Positions 33,205-43,156 of a stretch of DNA of 64,000 nucleotides are shown in pieces. The first letter of the stretch is position 1. Every line of letters begins with the position of its first letter. The stretch spans positions 1,473,331-1,537,330 of the forward strand of contig NZ_KZ454941.1 of the NCBI RefSeq assembly GCF_002797375.1. Direction: 5' to 3'. The position numbers were made by a program, and so were the translations under genes. The notes under the pieces were generated by a model. It had not been told where the DNA came from. It did not search any database and saw only the letters and a program-made list of their open reading frames with translations. The stretch comes from Bacillus sp. FJAT-42315 (lineage in GTDB: Bacteria > Bacillota > Bacilli > Bacillales > Domibacillaceae).

Positions 33205-33573
33205 ATGAATCGTAATCCGGTTATTCCATTTTTATTAATTATGGTATTTGGATTAGGTCTAGTTTTCTTCTTGTCACTAGAAGGACTTAGTAGTTCTAAA
33301 GAGATGGCAAAAGAAAAAGAAGGCGGAGAGAAAACCGAAGAAACTGCTGGTGGAGAGTTCGATGCTGAAAGCCATTACAAGCAATCATGTGTGGGCTGTC
33401 ACGGTGGCAACTATGAAGGTGGAGCTGGTCCAGCACTAACAGGTGTTGGCGAAAAGCTATCAAAAGATGAACTTAAAGATGTTTTAGTTAATGGCCGTGG
33501 TGCAATGCCACCAGGACTTGTTCCGGCTGAAAATGCTGATGCAATGGCTGATTGGCTTAGCGAAATTAAATAA
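33205..33573 (+). CDS. cccA: Cytochrome c-550, membrane-anchored (CccA)
   Basis: The 122-residue protein has an uncleaved-looking N-terminal membrane anchor (FLLIMVFGLGLVFFLSLEG), a Lys/Glu-rich linker, and a class I cytochrome c domain. The heme motif CVGCH is at residues 62-66 and the axial Met is M101 (GAMPPG). It carries electrons on the outer face of the membrane. GGGAGGG precedes the ATG. The position after sigA matches B. subtilis cccA. Confidence 0.96.
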   Translation: MNRNPVIPFLLIMVFGLGLVFFLSLEGLSSSKEMAKEKEGGEKTEETAGGEFDAESHYKQSCVGCHGGNYEGGAGPALTGVGEKLSKDELKDVLVNGRGAMPPGLVPAENADAMADWLSEIK

Positions 33574-33580
33574 TTTAAGG

Positions 33581-33613
33581 AAAGTTCTTTGCCTAGTGCA
33601 AAGAACTTTTTTT
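33581..33613 (+). terminator. Terminator after cccA
   Basis: AAAGTTCTTTGC and GCAAAGAACTTT form a perfect 12-bp stem around CTAGT, followed by a T-run. Confidence 0.93.
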
Positions 33614-33667
33614 ATCAACTGAAGTTGTTTACACTAGATACGAAAAGAAAAGCAAAGTGGTGACATA

Positions 33668-34375
33668 ATGAATATCAATCAACTATCGAAACGATTAACA
33701 ACTGTAGTGAATCAAATTCCAAATCAATCAACTTTAGCGGATATTGGATCGGATCATGCGTACTTACCTTGTTATGCAGTAAAAACAGGAATTGTCACGA
33801 AAGCAGTGGCGGGAGAAGTCGTAGAAGGTCCTTTTCAGGCGGCGAAACAGCAAGTGCAGGAGGCAGGGCTAGAACAATGGATCGATGTTCGAAAAGGAAA
33901 TGGTCTTGAGGTCATTGTTCCTGGCGAAGTGGAATGTATCACCATCGCCGGGATGGGAGGCACCCTAATCGCCTCTATTTTGGAAGAGGGAAAGGCGAAG
34001 CTTGAAGGGGTGAAGCGTCTCGTACTTCAGCCGAATATTAGCGGGATCAATATTCGCCAATGGTTACTGGCGAATGAATGGGAACTAATTGCTGAAATGA
34101 TTATGGAAGAAGACGGGAAGATATATGAGGTGTTAACAGCAGAAAAAGGAGATCCCTTCAAGCCTTATGAAGCGAATCAAGCACAGCAACTATTGTTAGG
34201 GCCATTTTTGATGGAAGAAAAAAATGAGGCGTTTTTAAAGAAATGGCAGCGCGAAGCTAGTCAGCTAGAGCTTGTTTTAGAAAATTTAAAGAAGGCAGAA
34301 GACGGAGAAGCGGTTGCAAACAAGAGGCAGCAAGTTCTTCATGAATTGAATTTGATTAAGGAGGCGATTGAATGA
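33668..34375 (+). CDS. trmK: tRNA (adenine22-N1)-methyltransferase TrmK
   Basis: The 235-residue SAM enzyme forms m1A22 in tRNA. Motif I is LADIGSDHAYLPCYAV (about residues 23-38), and the TrmK-specific TIAGMGGTLIASIL and LQPNISGINIRQWL follow. It overlaps yqfO by 4 bases (ATGA junction), the usual bacillar pairing. Confidence 0.95.
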   Translation: MNINQLSKRLTTVVNQIPNQSTLADIGSDHAYLPCYAVKTGIVTKAVAGEVVEGPFQAAKQQVQEAGLEQWIDVRKGNGLEVIVPGEVECITIAGMGGTLIASILEEGKAKLEGVKRLVLQPNISGINIRQWLLANEWELIAEMIMEEDGKIYEVLTAEKGDPFKPYEANQAQQLLLGPFLMEEKNEAFLKKWQREASQLELVLENLKKAEDGEAVANKRQQVLHELNLIKEAIE

Positions 34376-35490
34376 AAACGGCCAATGGTCATGAAATCAT
34401 TCAGCTATTTGAACAATTTTCACCGAAAAAGTATGCAATGGAAGGCGATAAAATCGGTTTGCAAATCGGTCGATTAAACAAACCGGTTGAACGAGTTCTT
34501 GTGGCACTTGATGTGTTAGAAGATGTGGTGGATGAAGCGATCGCTAACGATGTGCAATTAATCATTGCTCATCACCCGATCATCTTTCGCCCGTTGAAAT
34601 CGATTGTAACGAGTGAACCCGCTGGAAGAATGATTGAAAAGCTAATCAAACACGAGATTGCTGTGTATGCCGCTCATACGAACCTAGATGTTGCTAAAGG
34701 CGGAGTGAACGATCTTTTAGCGGAAGCGCTTGAGCTAGAGGGAACAGAAGTGCTTGTGCCAACGTTTGAGGACGGTTTGAAGAAATTGGCGGTGTTTGTA
34801 CCAGAAACTCATGAAACAGCTGTGAGAGAAGCGCTAGGAGCCGCTGGAGCGGGTTTTATCGGTGAATATAGTCATTGCTCCTTTTCCTCGCAAGGGACGG
34901 GACGTTTTCAGCCAAGCGCTGAAGCTACCCCTTATATCGGACAAGCGGGTACACTTGAAGAAGTGGCCGAAGTGAAGATTGAAACGATTTATCCTGAAAG
35001 CATGGAGAAAAAGGTGCTTTCAGCGATGTTAAAAGCCCATCCTTATGAAGAAGTCGCTTATGACATTTATCCATTAGGAAATAAAGGCGAAACGTTAGGA
35101 CTTGGAAGAGTAGGAAAGCTGAAGGAGGCAATGTCTCTTCGTCAATTTGCTGAATTCGTCAAAGAAAAATTAGATGTTAATGGGGTACGTGTCGTCGGGG
35201 AGTTAACCGATCAAGTGAAGAAAGTCGCTGTGCTAGGTGGAGATGGGAATAAATATTTCCAATCAGCTAAATTTAAAGGCGCAGATGTATACGTTACAGG
35301 CGACTTTTACTATCATACAGCTCATGATGCGATGGCAGCTGGATTGAACGTCGTTGACCCAGGGCATAACGTTGAGAAAGTGATGAAGAAAGGGACGGCG
35401 ATAAAACTGAAGGAGCTAGCGGATAGCAAAGGGTTGAACGTCGAGTTTATTGCTTCTTCGGTTCATACCGATCCTTTTACATTTTTATAA
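34372..35490 (+). CDS. yqfO: Nif3/YqfO family dinuclear metal-binding protein
   Basis: The 372-residue protein belongs to the Nif3/DUF34 family: HHPIIFRPLKS and HTNLDVAKGGVND carry the metal-binding histidines, and HDAMAAGLNVVDPGHN closes the site. A CutA/PII-like insertion lies between (about residues 130-230), the long bacillar form. The family has GTP cyclohydrolase-like folds but its role is unsettled. It is translated with trmK. Confidence 0.93.
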   Translation: MKTANGHEIIQLFEQFSPKKYAMEGDKIGLQIGRLNKPVERVLVALDVLEDVVDEAIANDVQLIIAHHPIIFRPLKSIVTSEPAGRMIEKLIKHEIAVYAAHTNLDVAKGGVNDLLAEALELEGTEVLVPTFEDGLKKLAVFVPETHETAVREALGAAGAGFIGEYSHCSFSSQGTGRFQPSAEATPYIGQAGTLEEVAEVKIETIYPESMEKKVLSAMLKAHPYEEVAYDIYPLGNKGETLGLGRVGKLKEAMSLRQFAEFVKEKLDVNGVRVVGELTDQVKKVAVLGGDGNKYFQSAKFKGADVYVTGDFYYHTAHDAMAAGLNVVDPGHNVEKVMKKGTAIKLKELADSKGLNVEFIASSVHTDPFTFL

Positions 35491-35494
35491 GTTT

Positions 35495-35550
35495 AAAAAA
35501 AGTCGTCCAGAAAGAGGGATAAATATCTTTCTGGACGACTTTAATTTTAT
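35495..35550. terminator. Bidirectional terminator between yqfO and ispH
   Basis: AAAGTCGTCCAGAAAGA and TCTTTCTGGACGACTTT pair perfectly over 17 bp, with A-run before and T-run after, so it can serve both convergent genes. Confidence 0.93.
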
Positions 35551-35565
35551 GCCGTCAAATACTCG

Positions 35566-36522
35566 TTAGCGTGAAGTTAACGTTGAGCGTTTCACTTTTG
35601 GTAAAATTTTATTTAAAGGTACTTTTCTTTCTCGTGTCCATGTGCTTTCGTCGTTTGGGTCAAAGCCTTCAAGGAATTGAATGACCTCTTTGACGATCGG
35701 TGTTGGTGTCGAGGCGCCTGCTGTGATGGCAACTTTTTCGACATCATTTAGCCATTCGAGTTGGATTTCCGATACATCCGCTACCCGAAAGGCTTTCGTT
35801 CCGGCGATTTCTTCTGATACTTGGGCTAGGCGATTGGAGTTATTGCTTTTAGGGTCACCCACGACGAGTAATAAATCCGCTTCGCCCGCTTGTTCGGCGA
35901 CCGCTTCTTGACGAACTTGAGTAGCTAAACAAATCTCTTTATGCATTTCAGCGTGTGGGTATTTTTCTTTAATTTTGTCCATAATATCTGCAACATCCCA
36001 CTGACTCATCGTCGTTTGATTAGTGACAATGATTTTTTCATTAGTGATGGTCAGTTCTGCTACATCTTCTGGTTTTTCCACTAAGTGTACAATATCAGGA
36101 GCGACACCGACGGCTCCTTCTGGTTCGGGATGCCCTTTCTTCCCAATATAGATGACGACGTACCCTTCCGCTTTTTTGTCACGGATCAAGTCATGTGTTT
36201 TCGTGACATCTGGGCAAGTGGCGTCAATGGTCACTAAGTTTTTTTGCTTCGCCAGTTCTCGTACTTCAGGAGAAACGCCATGTGCAGTGAAGATGACCGT
36301 ACCTTTATCGACTTTCTCTAAAATTTCTTTGCGGTTCTTCCCGTCGATCGTGATGATTCCTTCTTCTTCAAATGCATCTGTGACATGCTGGTTATGAACG
36401 ATCATTCCGAGTATATAAATCGGGCGAGGCAAGCTTTTATCTAAAGCGGCGTTGCGAGCGATGACCATCGCATCGACAACACCATAACAATATCCTCTTG
36501 GGGCAATTTTAATAATATCCAT
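35566..36522 (-). CDS. ispH: 4-hydroxy-3-methylbut-2-enyl diphosphate reductase (IspH/LytB)
   Basis: The 318-residue iron-sulfur enzyme makes IPP and DMAPP in the last step of the MEP pathway. Cluster cysteines are in [10 protein letters not shown] (C12), DATCPDV and KEICLAT. TITGASTP-type [16 protein letters not shown] is also conserved. AGGAGGA lies upstream on the - strand. ispG, the preceding pathway step, lies 8 kb away at 44317-45411. Confidence 0.97.
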   Translation of the reverse strand: MDIIKIAPRGYCYGVVDAMVIARNAALDKSLPRPIYILGMIVHNQHVTDAFEEEGIITIDGKNRKEILEKVDKGTVIFTAHGVSPEVRELAKQKNLVTIDATCPDVTKTHDLIRDKKAEGYVVIYIGKKGHPEPEGAVGVAPDIVHLVEKPEDVAELTITNEKIIVTNQTTMSQWDVADIMDKIKEKYPHAEMHKEICLATQVRQEAVAEQAGEADLLLVVGDPKSNNSNRLAQVSEEIAGTKAFRVADVSEIQLEWLNDVEKVAITAGASTPTPIVKEVIQFLEGFDPNDESTWTRERKVPLNKILPKVKRSTLTSR

Positions 36523-36614
36523 GAAAAAAATCCTCCTATAATATTTTTCGGAGTAAAAGCTACTACAACTGTATTATATAGGAGGGAGCCCATCATGAAA
36601 AGGAAAGGGCTATG

Positions 36615-37157
36615 TTAGATGTAAAGTTTCGGTTTCGAAGTGCTATCTTTTGGTTGCTCACTTGTTTGTATTTCTCCATCTTCGGGAGTGACCACTTCTT
36701 TGTTCTCGATTGCCTCTTCATTGACCTCTTTTGCTGTTTCGATATTTTCAGCTTCAGCTTCAGCATCTGGAAGTGATTTTAATCCGCGATATAACTTCCA
36801 CATTGTCGGTAAATTTTTAACGAATGGGCCATATTGTTCGATAATCGGGCCCATCTGTTGCATTGTTTGTAATACTTGCTGAGTATTGGAGAGCATTTGC
36901 TGAAAGTTCATAGGGTTCGCCAATTGTTGAGCAGTGGCAGATCCTGCTCTGAGTATTCCCTGTCGTTCAAAGCCGGTGAATGGCATAGTAGATGGGCCTT
37001 GTCGATTCAGTAGGCGGCCAAGGAGCCCGAGTCCTCGCCCTCCTCTTCCTCCCGTTCTCTGTGGTGAGAGGGGAACACGATTAGTTGGATAAGGCCTCAT
37101 CATTGGTCCATAAAAGAAAGGCGCCTGTTGTGGTGGCCTAGGTGGAAACGGAGGCAT
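36615..37157 (-). CDS. yqfQ: YqfQ/VrrA-like protein
   Basis: The 180-residue product has a Pro/Arg/Gly-rich N-terminus (PPFPPRPPQQAPFFYGP, then GGRGGRGLGLLGRLL) and a Gln-rich helix (MLSNTQQVLQTMQQMGPII). A conserved segment YGPFVKNLPTMWKLYRGLK and an acidic, low-complexity tail follow. This matches YqfQ of B. subtilis and VrrA of B. anthracis; the function is unknown. The gene lies directly upstream of ispH on the same strand. Confidence 0.85.
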   Translation of the reverse strand: MPPFPPRPPQQAPFFYGPMMRPYPTNRVPLSPQRTGGRGGRGLGLLGRLLNRQGPSTMPFTGFERQGILRAGSATAQQLANPMNFQQMLSNTQQVLQTMQQMGPIIEQYGPFVKNLPTMWKLYRGLKSLPDAEAEAENIETAKEVNEEAIENKEVVTPEDGEIQTSEQPKDSTSKPKLYI

Positions 37158-37340
37158 ATAGTTTTCAGTCCTTTCATTGCAATTATTTATTCTTTTATAT
37201 TGTATGCAGACAAACTAGAAAAGGTTTAGTAGTCAAGAGGGTAGAAAAAATATTTGACAAAGCTTTGATTTATCAGCGCTTTTAGTATAAGATACAGAAT
37301 GGAGAAAAAGGCTTGTTTTGAGCCAAAAGGAGTGTCAATA

Positions 37341-38663
37341 TTGACAAAACAACGATTTGAATCATATGGTTTTCGACCGTTTATAAATAAAGGAATTGAA
37401 GAATTAGGTTTTTATGAGCCAACTGAAATTCAAGAAAGAATGATCCCGCTTATTTTAAAAGGGGAAAGTGCCATCGGACAATCTCAAACAGGAACGGGGA
37501 AGACGCATTCTTATATCCTGCCTATTCTTGAAAAGATCAATCCAGCAAAAAAAGAAGTCCAAGCCGTTATTACAGCGCCAACGAGAGAATTAGCTGATCA
37601 AATTTATAAAGAAATTCTGAAAATGATTAATTTTTCTGAAGAGGAGATCACAGCTCGTTGCTATATGGGTGGAACGGATAAGCAGCGCGATATTGATAAG
37701 TTAAAGACGCAACCGCAAATTATCGTTGGTACACCAGGGCGAATTAATGACCTGATCAAAGAGCAAGCATTATTTGTCCATCGTGCGTCCATGCTTGTGA
37801 TTGATGAAGCGGATTTAATGCTCGATATGGGATTTATTGTCGATGTTGACCAAGTCGCAAGTAGAATGCCTGAACAGCTACAAATACTTGTATTCTCAGC
37901 AACGATTCCAGAGAAATTAAAGCCGTTTTTAAAGAAATACATGGAGAATCCTGAATATGTTCATATTCAACCGAAGCATATTTCAGCTGAAAATATTAAT
38001 CATGTATTAGTATCCAAGAAAAGTCGGGAAAAAATGGATCTTCTTCATGAGATGTTAACCGCTTATAACCCTTATTTAGCTGTTGTATTTACGAATACGA
38101 AGCAAAAAGCGGATGAAGTGGCGAATGCTCTCATAGAAAAAGGCTTGAAAGTTGGGCGCATTCATGGCGGTATGTCACCGAGAGATCGCAAAAGAGTGAT
38201 GAAGCAAATTCGTGAGCTTGACTATCAATACATCGTAGCGACGGATCTAGCGGCTAGAGGAATTGATATTGAAGGCGTGAGCCATGTTATCAATTACGAG
38301 CTTCCACGCGATCTTGACTTTTACGTTCACCGTGCTGGTCGAACAGCTCGTGCAGGATTCTCAGGAATTTGTGCGACCATTTACACACCGAGTGATGAGG
38401 ATGCGCTCGTTCGTCTAGAGAAAATCGGCATCACATTTACTCATGCTGATATTCGTCAAGGCGAATGGATCGAAGTGAAAGATCGTAACCAACGAAAGAA
38501 AAGAGAAAAAACGGAAGATAGCATTGATCAAAAAGCGAAATCGATCGTTCGAAAACCGAAGAAAGTCAAGCCAGGCTATAAGAAGAAAATGCAACGAGAA
38601 ATGACTCAATTTAAAAAGCGTGAGCGCCGATTAGAATCAAAACGAGGCAATAATAAAAAGTAG
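37341..38663 (+). CDS. cshB: DEAD-box RNA helicase CshB
   Basis: The 440-residue helicase shows the Q motif (GFYEPTEIQERMIP), motif I (SQTGTGKTHSY), Ia (TAPTRELADQ), Ib (VGTPGRI), DEAD-like motif II VIDEADLMLDMGF, SAT, and HRAGRTARAG. The C-terminus is Lys/Arg-rich (KKVKPGYKKKMQREM). It is linked to cold adaptation and RNA turnover. TTG 37341 is preferred since AAAAGGAG is 8 bases upstream; ATG 37299 lacks a site. Confidence 0.95.
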   Translation: MTKQRFESYGFRPFINKGIEELGFYEPTEIQERMIPLILKGESAIGQSQTGTGKTHSYILPILEKINPAKKEVQAVITAPTRELADQIYKEILKMINFSEEEITARCYMGGTDKQRDIDKLKTQPQIIVGTPGRINDLIKEQALFVHRASMLVIDEADLMLDMGFIVDVDQVASRMPEQLQILVFSATIPEKLKPFLKKYMENPEYVHIQPKHISAENINHVLVSKKSREKMDLLHEMLTAYNPYLAVVFTNTKQKADEVANALIEKGLKVGRIHGGMSPRDRKRVMKQIRELDYQYIVATDLAARGIDIEGVSHVINYELPRDLDFYVHRAGRTARAGFSGICATIYTPSDEDALVRLEKIGITFTHADIRQGEWIEVKDRNQRKKREKTEDSIDQKAKSIVRKPKKVKPGYKKKMQREMTQFKKRERRLESKRGNNKK

Positions 38664-38673
38664 TTTAAAAAGG

Positions 38674-38702
38674 AAAGGTCTGCTTTTGCAGACCTTTTTT
38701 GC
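38674..38702 (+). terminator. Terminator after cshB
   Basis: AAAGGTCTGC and GCAGACCTTT pair perfectly around TTTT, followed by a T-run. Confidence 0.93.
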
Positions 38703-38756
38703 TGATAAATCATGCAATCTTTAGTACAATAAAGTTAGGGTAAAGGAGAGGTACGT

Positions 38757-39650
38757 ATGTTGAAAATTGGTTCTCATGTGTCGATGAGCGGTAAGAAAAT
38801 GTTGTTAGGTGCCAGCGAGGAAGCAGCTTCTTACGGAGCGAATACTTTTATGATTTATACGGGGGCACCGCAAAACACGAGAAGAAAGAAGATAGAAGAC
38901 TTGAATATTGATAAAGGCCAGTTCCATATGAAAGAGCATGGCATGGTCGATATCGTTGTTCATGCCCCTTATATTATTAATATTGCTAATACAAAAAATC
39001 CTGATACATTTGAGTTAGGAGTCAACTTTTTGCGCACAGAAATCGATCGGACGGCTGCGCTCGGTGCCAAACAAATTGTTCTTCACCCAGGCGCTCATGT
39101 TGGTGCTGGCACAGAAGCTGGTATTCAAAAAATTGTTGAGGGATTAAACGAAGTATTAACGAAAGACGACGATGTACAAATTGCTTTAGAGACGATGGCT
39201 GGAAAAGGATCGGAGTGTGGGATTTCTTTTGAAGAACTGGCGATGATCATAGACGGTGTTCATTTAAATGAGAAGTTGTCCGTTTGTTTCGATACATGCC
39301 ATACTCATGATGCTGGTTATGATATCGTGAACGATTTCGATGGTGTGTTGGATCAATTTGATCGCACTGTGGGGCTCGATCGATTAAAAGTTCTTCACAT
39401 TAACGATAGCAAAAATGAACGAGGCGCAAGAAAAGACCGCCATGAAAACATTGGATTTGGGCACATCGGATTTGATGCACTTCAATACATCGTTCACCAT
39501 CCGCAATTAACAGAGGTTCCTAAAATATTAGAAACACCTTATGTTGGTGAAGACAAGAAGACGAGTAAACCACCTTATCGCTTTGAAATTGAAATGCTAC
39601 GATCAAAAATATTCGATCCGGAAGTAAGGGATAAAATCATTGCTCCGTAA
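38757..39650 (+). CDS. nfo: Endonuclease IV (AP endonuclease, Nfo)
   Basis: The 297-residue zinc endonuclease cleaves DNA at abasic sites. It has the family start [54 protein letters not shown] and [20 protein letters not shown], containing the three-zinc ligands. AAAGGAGAGG precedes the ATG. In B. subtilis the equivalent YqfS contributes to spore DNA repair. Confidence 0.97.
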   Translation: MLKIGSHVSMSGKKMLLGASEEAASYGANTFMIYTGAPQNTRRKKIEDLNIDKGQFHMKEHGMVDIVVHAPYIINIANTKNPDTFELGVNFLRTEIDRTAALGAKQIVLHPGAHVGAGTEAGIQKIVEGLNEVLTKDDDVQIALETMAGKGSECGISFEELAMIIDGVHLNEKLSVCFDTCHTHDAGYDIVNDFDGVLDQFDRTVGLDRLKVLHINDSKNERGARKDRHENIGFGHIGFDALQYIVHHPQLTEVPKILETPYVGEDKKTSKPPYRFEIEMLRSKIFDPEVRDKIIAP

Positions 39651-39654
39651 GACA

Positions 39655-39713
39655 ACGATGAACATCCGGCAGTGCCTAATCAACGATAGACGCTGCCGGA
39701 TGGATCGTCGTGC
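39655..39713. other. Convergent hairpin between nfo and yqfT
   Basis: CATCCGGCAG (39663-39672) and CTGCCGGATG (39693-39702) form a perfect 10-bp stem, with ACGA/TCGT pairing further out. There is no T-run on either side, so termination efficiency is unclear, though its position suits a bidirectional terminator. Confidence 0.5.
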
Positions 39714-39968
39714 TCATGGTTGAAACATAGAAAATAGTCTATTAATCTTTCGCGCTGTTTGTTCATTGGTAATGCGAGCGATGTCCTTCAATAATTGAAT
39801 TCTTTCTCCATCATTAAATAAATCAATTTTTTTCCTGCGCAGTTGGCCAGCAATTTTCTCTGCTTCCTCTTGCTTCAATGAAATACTTAACCCTCTTGCA
39901 TATTTCATTAGTTCATCTGCTGTAATAGTTTGAGCTCTTTGATTGATTAAATGCTGAACAAGTTTCAC
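39714..39968 (-). CDS. yqfT: DUF2624 family protein (YqfT)
   Basis: The 84-residue protein is mostly helical (LINQRAQTITADELMKYARG, LSISLKQEEAEKIAGQLRRK), typical of DUF2624/YqfT. It has no membrane segment and its function is unknown. It starts with GTG behind AAAGGAG on the - strand. Neighbours nfo and the YitT-type gene match B. subtilis. Confidence 0.83.
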   Translation of the reverse strand: MKLVQHLINQRAQTITADELMKYARGLSISLKQEEAEKIAGQLRRKKIDLFNDGERIQLLKDIARITNEQTARKINRLFSMFQP

Positions 39969-40062
39969 TGTCCGTCACTCCTTTTCTCTTCTTTATAAAT
40001 GTATGAGGAATAGAAGGGATGAGTGAATTTGTAACAAAAATAATAATAAAAGGAATGATGAT

Positions 40063-40935
40063 ATGCCAAAACAACACAAAAAAGAAAAACCGACTCATTT
40101 AATTTATCGCCTAGCACTTGTCTTTTTAGGAGCGGCACTTGCAGCAATTTCTATCGAATTATTTCTTGTCCCCAATAATATTATTGATGGTGGAATTATC
40201 GGGGTTTCACTGATCTTAAGTTACTTAATTGATCATCCTTTATTTTCCTTCTCTACATTTGTTATCGTACTAAATATTCCGTTCTTATATTTTGGTTATA
40301 AACAGATCGGTAAAACGTTTATGTTTTCTTCACTATTTGGCATTGTTTGTCTTGCAGCGATCGAAAGTCAGTTGCATCATTTTGATCCATTTACGACAGA
40401 ACCGGTGTTAGCTTCTGTATTTGGTGGATTGATTTTAGGAGTAGGAGTAGGGCTTGTCATCCGACATGGCGGAACGCTTGATGGAACAGAAATTTTGGGG
40501 ATTTTAATGACGAAAAAGTTGCCGTTTTCGGTTGGTGAATTTGTCATGTTTATTAATATTTTCATCTTTACTTGGGCTGCATTTGTGTTCGGACCAGAAA
40601 ATGCGATGTATTCTGTTATGACCTATTATATTGCGTTTAAAGCGATTGATACGGTGTTGCAAGGGCTAGAAGAAACGAAAGCCTGCATTATCGTGTCTGA
40701 CCACTATGATGAAGTGTCTGATGCGATTTTGCATCGATTGGGACGCGGAACGACAAAGCTGAAAGGAAAAGGTGGCTTCACGGATGCGGATAAAGATGTG
40801 ATTTATGTCGTTGTCACTAGGCTTGAAGTGATGAAGTTAAAAAATATCATTACCGATATCGATCCCAATGCCTTTTTAACGATTATGAATACGCAAGAAA
40901 CGCATGGGGCTCGTTTTAAGTCAGCCATTCATTAA
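40063..40935 (+). CDS. yqfU: YitT family membrane protein (YqfU)
   Basis: The 290-residue product has five to six hydrophobic helices (about residues 15-190; [17 protein letters not shown] and [19 protein letters not shown] are family hallmarks) and a C-terminal soluble DUF2179 domain ([19 protein letters not shown]). Function is not established. AAAGGAATGATG precedes the ATG. It stands alone with its own terminator. Confidence 0.92.
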   Translation: MPKQHKKEKPTHLIYRLALVFLGAALAAISIELFLVPNNIIDGGIIGVSLILSYLIDHPLFSFSTFVIVLNIPFLYFGYKQIGKTFMFSSLFGIVCLAAIESQLHHFDPFTTEPVLASVFGGLILGVGVGLVIRHGGTLDGTEILGILMTKKLPFSVGEFVMFINIFIFTWAAFVFGPENAMYSVMTYYIAFKAIDTVLQGLEETKACIIVSDHYDEVSDAILHRLGRGTTKLKGKGGFTDADKDVIYVVVTRLEVMKLKNIITDIDPNAFLTIMNTQETHGARFKSAIH

Positions 40936-40942
40936 AAATAGG

Positions 40943-40980
40943 CCGGAACCGTTTTTCGAAGCGGTTCCGGTTTACTTTTT
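40943..40980 (+). terminator. Terminator after yqfU
   Basis: CCGGAACCG and CGGTTCCGG pair perfectly, followed by TTTACTTTTT; the same T-stretch supplies the -35 box of the next promoter. Confidence 0.85.
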
Positions 40981-40999
40981 CATTGAAATCCTGTATACT
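40971..40999 (+). promoter_or_regulatory. Promoter of the zinc uptake operon
   Basis: TTTACT (40971-40976) and TATACT (40994-40999) are 17 bases apart, overlapping the preceding terminator's tail. Confidence 0.55.
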
Positions 41000-41015
41000 T
41001 CAATTTGTTCTTAAA

Positions 41016-41030
41016 TCGTAATCATTCTTA
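41016..41030. promoter_or_regulatory. Zur box
   Basis: TCGTAAT-C-ATTCTTA has a perfect left half of the B. subtilis Zur 7-1-7 palindrome TCGTAAT-N-ATTACGA; the right half is degenerate. It sits between the promoter and the first gene, so Zn-Zur binding would block transcription. The operon also encodes Zur. Confidence 0.7.
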
Positions 41031-41046
41031 TAAAGGAGAAATTTCA

Positions 41047-41832
41047 ATGAATCAATCACCTATCATTGAAATAAAAGACGTATCCTACAGCTATGACCGT
41101 GATAATGTATTGGAAAACATTCAATTATCTGTCCCTAGAGGGGCATTTTTAGGTTTAGTAGGTCCAAACGGTTCGGGGAAATCAACGCTCTTAAAATTAA
41201 TTTTAGGGCTGTTAAAAGTAAAAGAAGGGGAAATTTTTCTTTTCGGCACGCCTCAACGCCAGTTTAAAAGCTGGGATAAGATCGGATTCGTGTCACAAAA
41301 AGCGAACTCTTTCAACACAGGATTTCCTGCGACCGTATTTGAAGTAGTAGCAAGTGGTTTAACCAAAAAGCTTGGCTTGTTTCGTAAGGCAGGTAGTAAA
41401 GAAAAGCAAGAAGTATTTGAAGCGGTTAAAGCGGTAGGAATGGAGCCGTTTTTATACCGTAATATCGGTGAACTTTCCGGTGGACAGCAGCAGCGAGTGT
41501 TTATTGCCAGAGCGATTGTCTCAAAGCCTGAAATTTTAATTCTTGATGAACCGACTGTTGGGGTTGATTCAAAAAATGTTCAATCCTTCTATGAAATGCT
41601 GTCGTATTTAAATAAGGAGATGGGGATTACTTTGTTACTGGTGACGCATGATATCGGGATTGTTAGCGATCAAGTGACGCATGTGGCTTGCTTAAACAAA
41701 TATCTTCATTTTCATGGTAGCATGACGCAATTTAAACATTTAGATGAATCGGATCTGTCTAAGTTATATGGGCATGGGATTCACTTGCTAGAGCATCATC
41801 ACGACCATGACCATAAGGAGGACAGTCAATGA
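41047..41832 (+). CDS. znuC: Zinc ABC transporter, ATP-binding protein
   Basis: The 261-residue ATPase has Walker A GPNGSGKST, Q-loop VSQKAN, signature LSGGQQQR, Walker B ILILDEPTVGVD and switch His in VTHD. The C-terminus is His-rich (LLEHHHDHDHKED), suggesting zinc binding. ATG 41047 has AAAGGAG upstream. It partners with the overlapping permease. A zinc-binding lipoprotein (AdcA/ZnuA) is not encoded nearby. Confidence 0.93.
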   Translation: MNQSPIIEIKDVSYSYDRDNVLENIQLSVPRGAFLGLVGPNGSGKSTLLKLILGLLKVKEGEIFLFGTPQRQFKSWDKIGFVSQKANSFNTGFPATVFEVVASGLTKKLGLFRKAGSKEKQEVFEAVKAVGMEPFLYRNIGELSGGQQQRVFIARAIVSKPEILILDEPTVGVDSKNVQSFYEMLSYLNKEMGITLLLVTHDIGIVSDQVTHVACLNKYLHFHGSMTQFKHLDESDLSKLYGHGIHLLEHHHDHDHKEDSQ

Positions 41833-42662
41833 TTGAAGCTATTTTACAATATGAATTTCTGCAAAATGCCTTTATTACAGGAATCATTATCGGGATCATT
41901 GCTCCTTTGCTTGGCGCGTTTATTGTGGTGAGAAGGCTGTCGCTCATTGCCGATGCTCTTAGCCATGTGACGCTTGCTGGGATTGCAGCGGGTTTATATT
42001 TTGGGCAAAAGTTTGCTCTTACGTGGTTAAATCCGCTTTATGTTGGCATGGTGTTTTCGGTATTCGGTTCTTTGTTAATTGAGCGACTTCGTACAGTATA
42101 TAGGCATTATCAAGAATTAGCGATTCCGATTATTTTATCTGGTGGAATTGGGATCGGTGTTATCTTCATTTCGCTTGCTGAAGGCTTTAATACCGATTTA
42201 TTCAGTTATTTGTTTGGAAGCGTCAGTGCCGTTAGCCATAATGATTTAATCGTTATTATTGTGATTAGCCTGTTTGTCATTGCAACGGTCTTTTTATTGT
42301 ATAAGGAGTTATTTTTGCTTTCCTTTGATGAAGAGCATGCCAAGGCATCGGGGATCGCTGCTAAATCGATCCATTTTGTTTTTATTGTGCTTGTGGCGCT
42401 CGTGATTGCTGCTTCGATGCGAATTGTCGGAGTGTTATTAGTATCTGCTTTAATGACATTACCTGTAGCTGCAAGTATGAGGGTGGCTAGAGGGTTTAAG
42501 CAGACGATTTTCTTCTCAATTATCTTTGGAGAGATTGCGGTTGTGTCAGGGCTTGTTAGTGCGTACTATTTAGATTTAGCACCAGGAGGGACAATTGTTG
42601 TCGCTTCAATATTGATTTTGTTACTAGTCATTTCGTTGAAAAAGTTGAGCAAGCAATTTTAA
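41829..42662 (+). CDS. znuB: Zinc ABC transporter, permease
   Basis: The 277-residue ABC-3 family permease has eight to nine membrane helices; LIADALSHVTLAGIAAG and SFDEEHAKASGIAAKSI are family motifs. It overlaps the ATPase gene by 4 bases (ATGA). It would move zinc across the cytoplasmic membrane. Confidence 0.93.
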   Translation: MIEAILQYEFLQNAFITGIIIGIIAPLLGAFIVVRRLSLIADALSHVTLAGIAAGLYFGQKFALTWLNPLYVGMVFSVFGSLLIERLRTVYRHYQELAIPIILSGGIGIGVIFISLAEGFNTDLFSYLFGSVSAVSHNDLIVIIVISLFVIATVFLLYKELFLLSFDEEHAKASGIAAKSIHFVFIVLVALVIAASMRIVGVLLVSALMTLPVAASMRVARGFKQTIFFSIIFGEIAVVSGLVSAYYLDLAPGGTIVVASILILLLVISLKKLSKQF

Positions 42663-42677
42663 TATGGGGTGAATAGA

Positions 42678-43091
42678 ATGAATTTAACTCAGGCAATGGA
42701 GCTTTTAAAGACAAAGGGGTATAAGCAGACGGGAAAGAGAGAAGAGATGCTTTCTTTGTTTGCTAGAGAAGATAAATATTTAACCGCAAAAGATGTGCTT
42801 GAGGATATGAAAGTTGATTATCCAGGTCTTAGCTTCGATACAATTTATCGAAATTTGGCTTTGTTTGTGAGCATGGGGATTCTTGAGGAAACGGAACTAT
42901 CTGGCGAGCGTCATTTTCGTTTTACTTGCTCTCATGCGAAGCATCATCATCATTTCATCTGCATGGTATGCGGGAAAACGAAAGAGATTCATCTATGCCC
43001 GATGGACCATATCGATGAATTGAATGAGTATGATATCTCAGGACATAAATTTGAAATTTATGGAACTTGCCCGAACTGCAAGGCATCCTAA
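42678..43091 (+). CDS. zur: Zinc uptake regulator Zur (Fur family)
   Basis: The 137-residue Fur-family repressor has an N-terminal winged helix ([28 protein letters not shown]), a metal-site region [20 protein letters not shown], and a C-terminal CPNC structural zinc pair with CMVC. ATG 42678 follows GGGGTGAA; GTG 42669 overlaps that site. Cotranscription with znuCB and the Zur box upstream indicate autoregulation by zinc. Confidence 0.95.
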   Translation: MNLTQAMELLKTKGYKQTGKREEMLSLFAREDKYLTAKDVLEDMKVDYPGLSFDTIYRNLALFVSMGILEETELSGERHFRFTCSHAKHHHHFICMVCGKTKEIHLCPMDHIDELNEYDISGHKFEIYGTCPNCKAS

Positions 43092-43102
43092 TCTTCAGAA
43101 TC

Positions 43103-43156
43103 AAAAATCCTGATTCTTCCGTTGTTGAATGGAAGAATCAGGATTTTTAGCTTTTT
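43103..43156. terminator. Bidirectional terminator between zur and yqfW
   Basis: AAAAATCCTGATTCTTCC and GGAAGAATCAGGATTTTT pair perfectly over 18 bp; A- and T-tracts flank both sides. Confidence 0.95.

Noticed and set aside
37254-37291. Candidate cshB promoter TTGACA ... TATAAG
   Set aside because: The two boxes are 26 bases apart, far from the usual 17, and no better pairing was found.
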